From an uncultured Actinomycetes bacterium (GTDB lineage Bacteria; Actinomycetota; Actinomycetes; S36-B12), in NCBI GenBank assembly GCA_903918595.1, contig CAIXFB010000222.1:1-10128 (forward strand): a DNA stretch of 10,128 nucleotides. Reading direction: 5' to 3'. The notes beneath the pieces are model-generated. The model made no database searches. It was not told the origin of the DNA and saw only the letters and a program-made list of their open reading frames with translations. The position numbers and the translations under genes are program-made. Below, in pieces: positions 6,836-10,128 of this stretch (position 1 is the first letter of the stretch; each line of letters opens with the position of its first letter).

Positions 6836-7966
6836 TTACTGAATGCCCAACTCCGTGCATGCTGCGGCAACATCACCGGTGCAGAGCTCGGCTGCGGTGA
6901 AGCCCGCGGTGCCGGCGTCCAGAACTTCCTGAACGTTCTCTGAGTACACGATGACCGGCGTTGAGTAGATCGCCGGGACCGAGACGCCACCGACGTCAAC
7001 GGTTGCTGGTGCTTCAGGTGCTTCGCCATTCAGGAGTGCGATGGCGAGGTTGGATGCGTCGCCAGCCTCAAGAGCGGTGTTCTTGAAGACGGACATGCAC
7101 TGCTTGCCCAAGAGCACGTTCTGCAGACCCGAAAGGGTTGCATCTTGGCCGGTCACAGGAACGGTGACGCCGTTCTTGTCGAGGACAGCAATTGCTGCGC
7201 CACCGAGGCCGTCGTTGGCAGCGAGAACGCCGTCAACCTTGCCGCCGATGTCAGTGAAGATCTGCTCGAAGATGACGCCACCCTGCTGGTTGTCCCAGTC
7301 CGGTACGGACTCGTCCTTGACAGGGGTGATGCCGGCGGCTGCGAGAGTGGTCTCATAGCCTTCCTTGAACATTGCAGCGTTGCCATCGGTGGGTGAACCG
7401 TTGAGGAACACAACCTGTGCCGCTGCAGGGTCAACGCCCTTATCAGCGAGGCACTTCAGAAGACCCTCGGCCTGGAGCTGTCCGACCTTTACGTTGTCGA
7501 AGGAAACGTAGTAATCAGCAGGTGCGAAGGGGCGGTCGTATGCGATGACCGGGATGCCCTGAGCCTTGGCCTTCTCAGCCACGGTTGCACCTGAGCCGTT
7601 GAGGTCAACGAGGATCATGACGCCACAACCGGTGGCGAGCATCTGATCGCCAATGGTGAGGTACTGGTTGGTGTCACCCTGAGCGTTCTGAATGTCAGCT
7701 GTGAAGCCTGCTGATTCCAGAGCAGCCTGGATGGCCGGACGATCCTGGTTCTCCCAGCGATCGGAAGACTGGCTGTCCGGGAGGATGACGCAAGCGTTGC
7801 CACCGGCGCCGCCAGCGACCTCTTCAACTGCCTCTTCGACAGTCTCTTCCACGGTGGCCTCGGCTGTTGCAGCATCAGTTGCTGTGTCTTCCGATGAGCT
7901 GCACGCGGTGAGGATGAGCGATGCCGCTGCAACTGCAGCGAGTGCTCCATACATTTTCCTTGACAT
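6836..7966 (-). CDS. xylF: Xylose ABC transporter substrate-binding lipoprotein (XylF-like)
   Basis: This extracytoplasmic, membrane-anchored binding protein of 376 residues would capture xylose for the XylG/XylH importer. A signal peptide (MSRK, then a hydrophobic core) ends in the lipobox LTAC, giving lipidated Cys22. A Thr/Ala/Glu-rich acidic linker (about 28-56) leads into a two-lobed periplasmic-binding-protein type 1 fold. Stretches match XylF: AYDR (142-145), YYVSFDN (152-158), GSPTDGN (190-196), AANDGLGGAAI (249-259) and TGQDA (272-276). I chose ATG 7966 because it opens the signal peptide and is preceded by AAGGA about 10 nt upstream. Longer frames reaching 8215 run through xylA. It follows xylA by 85 nt and is separated from xylG by a strong hairpin, which suits higher expression of the binding protein. 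Xylose specificity is well supported by motifs and neighbours. Confidence 0.9.
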   Translation of the reverse strand: MSRKMYGALAAVAAASLILTACSSSEDTATDAATAEATVEETVEEAVEEVAGGAGGNACVILPDSQSSDRWENQDRPAIQAALESAGFTADIQNAQGDTNQYLTIGDQMLATGCGVMILVDLNGSGATVAEKAKAQGIPVIAYDRPFAPADYYVSFDNVKVGQLQAEGLLKCLADKGVDPAAAQVVFLNGSPTDGNAAMFKEGYETTLAAAGITPVKDESVPDWDNQQGGVIFEQIFTDIGGKVDGVLAANDGLGGAAIAVLDKNGVTVPVTGQDATLSGLQNVLLGKQCMSVFKNTALEAGDASNLAIALLNGEAPEAPATVDVGGVSVPAIYSTPVIVYSENVQEVLDAGTAGFTAAELCTGDVAAACTELGIQ

Positions 7967-8051
7967 ACGGTGTAGTTCCTTCCCCTGCAGGCTTCCCTGC
8001 TTTGTAGTGGAGTGAATCGCCATCATCGCTCGGGGTACCGACCGACGTAGA
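7967..8051 (-). promoter_or_regulatory. xylA-xylF intergenic region with Shine-Dalgarno and small hairpin
   Basis: The 85-nt gap carries AAGGA (7981-7977) before the xylF start. Just upstream is a short stem GCAGG/CCTGC (7987-7991, 7996-8000) with a 4-nt loop. On the minus strand GCAGGGAAG and GCAGGGGAAG lie side by side. I see no clear terminator and no convincing promoter, so xylA and xylF are probably cotranscribed. Confidence 0.4.
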
Positions 8052-9215
8052 TCAGATCCCGAGGATTCGATCAATGACGAGTTGGTCGAGCGCTTCGTTC
8101 CCATACGTGCGTGCCGCGAGGGCATCGGGATCGAAGCTTTCGTCCAGAAGTCGCTGAACGGTCTCCGTGGAATACGGTCCGACAGACGACTCCGCGAGTT
8201 CGAAGACGCTGGCAATTTCCATCGCCTCCTTCACTCGAGGATCTTGGTCGAACTCGCGCGCTTTCTGCGCGAGTGCGAGGTAGGTGCGCATGCACCCGCG
8301 GGCAAAGTCCCAAATGCCATCGCCCCACTCGTTGCGGTACGGGCGTGCATCAAAGTGCTTGGGGCCGGAATAGCCACTCTGCTCCAGCAAGCGGACGAGC
8401 ATGAAGTCGTCCTTGATGCCCTCGGAGCCGAAACGAAGATCTTGATCGAAGCGACCGATCTTTTGATCGTTGAGATCGATGTGGAAGAGCTTGTCTTGCC
8501 AGAGCGCTTGCGCAACGCCCTGGTAGAAACTCAGGCCGGCCATGGTCTCGTGGGCAACCTCAGGGTTGAGCCCCACCATCTCTGGGTACTCAAGGGTCTG
8601 GATGAATGCCATCGCGTGGCCGATTGTCGGCAGGAAAGTATCTGCGCGGGGTTCGTTCGGCTTCGGCTCAATCGCAAAGCGCAAGTTGTAGCCCTTGTCT
8701 TTGACGTAGCCACAAAAGAAGTTGAGTGCTTCTGCGTAACGGTCAAGGGCATCGCGCGGCTCTTTGCTCGCTGCGCTTTCCACACCCTCGCGGCCGCCCC
8801 AGAAAACATACGTGGGTGCGCCCAATTCGGCGGCAACGTCGATATTGCGAATCGTCTTGGCAATTGCGTAGCGACGCACATTGCGATCGTTCGAGGTGAA
8901 CGCACCGTCCTTGAACAGCGGATGCCAGAAAAGATTGGTGGTGGCCATCGAGCAGACAATGCCCGTCTCATCGAGAGACTTCTTAAAGGCGTCAAGTTCT
9001 GCGCGGCGCTGTGACTCCGGCGCACCAAAGGTCATGAGGTCGTCGTCGTGGAAACTCACGCCCCAGGCGCCAATGTCTGCTAGGCCCCGCAGGAAATCAG
9101 CAGTGCTGACCGGCGGACGGGTCGAATCGCCGAAAGGATCGCGTCCTGGATGGCCAATCGTCCACAGCCCAAAGGCAAACTTGTTATCGGGAGTGGGGGT
9201 CAAGGCATCAGACAC
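8052..9215 (-). CDS. xylA: Xylose isomerase, group I
   Basis: This enzyme isomerises D-xylose to D-xylulose (and usually glucose to fructose) in the cytosol with two divalent metals. From the GTG at 9215 it has 387 residues, the length of Streptomyces-type group I enzymes. All catalytic residues are present at a constant +2 offset from that numbering: His56 and Asp59 (FHDDD), Glu183 and Lys185 (IEPKPNEP), Glu219 and His222 (NPEVAHE), Asp247 (HIDLN), Asp257 and Asp259 (DQDLRFG) and Asp289 (HFD). GTG 9215 is preferred because GGAGG (9226-9222) lies 6 nt upstream and the protein then begins like its relatives. The ATG at 9278 would add 21 unconserved residues and lies at or upstream of the likely transcription start. 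The gene heads the xylA-xylF-xylG-xylH-xylR-epimerase series behind its own regulatory region. Confidence 0.96.
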   Translation of the reverse strand: MSDALTPTPDNKFAFGLWTIGHPGRDPFGDSTRPPVSTADFLRGLADIGAWGVSFHDDDLMTFGAPESQRRAELDAFKKSLDETGIVCSMATTNLFWHPLFKDGAFTSNDRNVRRYAIAKTIRNIDVAAELGAPTYVFWGGREGVESAASKEPRDALDRYAEALNFFCGYVKDKGYNLRFAIEPKPNEPRADTFLPTIGHAMAFIQTLEYPEMVGLNPEVAHETMAGLSFYQGVAQALWQDKLFHIDLNDQKIGRFDQDLRFGSEGIKDDFMLVRLLEQSGYSGPKHFDARPYRNEWGDGIWDFARGCMRTYLALAQKAREFDQDPRVKEAMEIASVFELAESSVGPYSTETVQRLLDESFDPDALAARTYGNEALDQLVIDRILGI

Positions 9216-9221
9216 GTTTCG

Positions 9222-9226
9222 CCTCC
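9222..9226 (-). promoter_or_regulatory. Shine-Dalgarno of xylA
   Basis: GGAGG on the minus strand, 6 nt before GTG 9215. It decides the xylA start in favour of this GTG over the upstream ATG at 9278. Confidence 0.85.
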
Positions 9227-9265
9227 GTGAAGCAATAGGGCCAGAAGAAAGGCCGTCTTGTGAAT

Positions 9266-9282
9266 TGTTGTGTGACACAACA
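9266..9282. promoter_or_regulatory. Perfect 17-bp dyad, candidate XylR operator
   Basis: TGTTGTGT-G-ACACAACA is a perfect inverted repeat with 8-bp arms and a one-base centre. It overlaps the predicted -10 element and transcription start of xylA, the usual place for a repressor. Its size and symmetry suit a dimeric winged-helix regulator such as the ROK protein encoded downstream. Which protein binds it is inference. Confidence 0.7.
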
Positions 9283-9307
9283 TATGCAAGTGGGCTAGCT
9301 CACACAA
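9279..9307 (-). promoter_or_regulatory. Putative xylA promoter
   Basis: On the minus strand TTGTGT (9307-9302) and TATGTT (9284-9279) are separated by 17 nt, the optimal spacing for a housekeeping sigma factor. The matches to TTGACA and TATAAT are partial (3/6 and 4/6). Transcription would start near 9272, giving a leader of about 57 nt before GTG 9215. Confidence 0.45.
9289..9304 (-). promoter_or_regulatory. CRP/GlxR-like binding site
   Basis: TGTGAGCTAGCCCACT on the minus strand matches the actinobacterial GlxR (CRP-family) consensus TGTGANNTANNTCACA at 10 of 12 defined positions. It is a near-perfect dyad around GCTAGC. It lies in the spacer of the predicted promoter, where a bound protein would more likely repress than activate. 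Binding is inferred from the pattern only. Confidence 0.45.
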
Positions 9308-9313
9308 GGCGAA

Positions 9314-9329
9314 TATGGCACTTATGGCA
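9314..9329. repeat. Short direct repeat upstream of the xylA promoter
   Basis: TATGGCA occurs at 9314-9320 and 9323-9329, 9 bp apart, about 10 bp upstream of the putative -35. It may be a chance pair or half-sites of a regulator. The rest of 9330-9375 shows no terminator after xylB, so read-through from xylB into xylA is possible. Confidence 0.35.
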
Positions 9330-9375
9330 TGTTTTCCCGTAACAATTTGGTCACGCGAAGAACATCTTGGGGTGC

Positions 9376-10128
9376 CTAGAGGGCATAGAGGCTGGAGCGC
9401 GCAGTTGCGTACTGCTCGCGAACAACAGGCACCGGTGCCGGCTCAAAGCGCACCACTGACCCCGCCCGGAGTTCATCCCAATCCGGGGCGCTCGGCCCAC
9501 CCTTGAGGACCCAAGCCGCCTGTCTGGCAGCGCCATCGGCCACATACTCACCTGCAGGGGGGATTTCCACGGGCACGTTGAACATCGTTGCGGCAATCGA
9601 ACCCACTGCCGAGTTGGCAGCGGCTCCCCCAACGAGGAGCACTCGGCGCGGGGTCACACCCACGGCAACGAGAGCATCGACCGCATCGGCCAGGCCGCCC
9701 AGCATGCCTTCGATCGCCGCCCGGGCGATGTTGGCCGGAATCAAGTTATCGCGCGATATCCCGTGCATGGACCCGCGCGCATCAGGCAGGTTGGGCGTGC
9801 GCTCACCATCGAAATACGGCAGCAGCACCAAACCGCCAGCTCCAGGCTGCGCCGAGAGAGCGAGCTGGGCAAACGCGTCAAGATCCACGCCGAGCATCGA
9901 GGCGGTGGAGGTCAAGATCCGAGCAGCATTCAAAGTGCAGACCAGTGGAAGGAAGCGCCCGGTCGCATCAGCAAACCCTGCGACTAATCCGCTGCCATCA
10001 TGCGATGGCACATCTGAACAAGCAAAGGCTGTGCCCGATGTGCCGAGTGACACAACTACATCGCCTGCACCCAAGCCCAGTGCCAGGGCGGCTCCCATGT
10101 TGTCTCCGGTGCCAGGACCCAGCAACAC
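9376..10128 (-). CDS. xylB: Xylulokinase, C-terminal part (FGGY kinase), 5' truncated by window edge
   Basis: This kinase phosphorylates D-xylulose to D-xylulose 5-phosphate with ATP. About 250 C-terminal residues are visible, covering the FGGY C-terminal domain. The fragment shows GPGTGDN, with the catalytic-base Asp at visible residue 9; the LGTSGT phosphate-binding loop (28-33); LNAARIL (66-72); YFDGERTPN (105-113), typical of xylulokinases; and VGGAAANS (166-173), which contributes to the ATP site. The GTG at the window edge (10128-10126) is an internal Val codon, because the family has about 230 more residues upstream. The stop is TAG at 9378-9376, 160 nt before the xylA start. It has the same orientation as xylA, so the two may form one unit with an internal promoter, or two units. 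FGGY relatives such as ribulokinase are less likely given xylA. Confidence 0.9.
   Translation of the reverse strand: MLLGPGTGDNMGAALALGLGAGDVVVSLGTSGTAFACSDVPSHDGSGLVAGFADATGRFLPLVCTLNAARILTSTASMLGVDLDAFAQLALSAQPGAGGLVLLPYFDGERTPNLPDARGSMHGISRDNLIPANIARAAIEGMLGGLADAVDALVAVGVTPRRVLLVGGAAANSAVGSIAATMFNVPVEIPPAGEYVADGAARQAAWVLKGGPSAPDWDELRAGSVVRFEPAPVPVVREQYATARSSLYAL

Noticed and set aside
7967..8215. Extended N-terminus of the binding protein from 8215
   Set aside because: The extra residues run through the 3' end of xylA. A clean signal peptide with lipobox begins at ATG 7966.
8082..9014. Long plus-strand open frame (310 codons) antisense to xylA
   Set aside because: It is a mirror frame of a highly conserved, codon-biased gene. 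The product shows no recognisable domain and no Shine-Dalgarno supports it.
9216..9278. Upstream ATG (9278) as the xylA start
   Set aside because: It lies inside the 17-bp dyad and near or before the likely transcription start, adds 21 unconserved residues, and lacks the good Shine-Dalgarno that precedes GTG 9215.
1..10128. CRISPR array, mobile element, tRNA/rRNA, phage or defence genes
   Set aside because: I found no regularly spaced repeats, terminal inverted repeats, transposase or integrase motifs, or cloverleaf-like sequence. Every large gene is a recognisable metabolic, transport or regulatory family.

Overview
This window is an ordinary-looking carbohydrate-catabolism region of a moderately GC-rich bacterium, most likely an actinobacterium (Actinomycetota). 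The reasons are the short, group I (Streptomyces-type) xylose isomerase, the ROK-family regulator at the end of the xylose operon, GTG and TTG starts behind strong Shine-Dalgarno sequences, and a site resembling the actinobacterial CRP/GlxR consensus. I cannot name a genus.

Layout, left to right. (1) Positions 2-544, plus strand: the C-terminal part of a thiamine-diphosphate enzyme whose start lies outside the window. (2) Positions 545-765: a gap between convergent genes that holds a strong 11-bp hairpin. (3) Positions 766-1503, minus strand: a classical short-chain dehydrogenase. It diverges across 89 bp from (4) a Gfo/Idh/MocA oxidoreductase at 1593-2687, plus strand. (5) Positions 2631-10128, minus strand: a complete D-xylose locus except for the 5' end of xylB. 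In transcription order it is xylB (partial), xylA, xylF, xylG, xylH, a ROK repressor (xylR) and an aldose 1-epimerase. The last gene overlaps the 3' end of the Gfo/Idh gene on the opposite strand by 57 bp.

How the xylose genes work together. The lipoprotein XylF captures xylose, and the XylG ATPase and XylH permease import it. The epimerase interconverts the anomers, XylA isomerises xylose to xylulose, and XylB phosphorylates it to xylulose 5-phosphate for the pentose phosphate pathway. XylR is the obvious local repressor. xylG/xylH and xylR/epimerase overlap by 4 nt (ATGA and GTGA), so translation is probably coupled.

The most informative non-coding structure lies between xylB and xylA (9216-9375). 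It contains a plausible promoter, a perfect 17-bp dyad overlapping its -10 element, and a CRP/GlxR-like dyad between its -35 and -10 elements. Other structure of note is a 15-bp perfect hairpin between xylF and xylG and a 13-bp exact repeat at the start of the epimerase gene. I see no CRISPR array, transposase, tRNA, rRNA, phage gene or defence system, and no evidence of a wholly new system.
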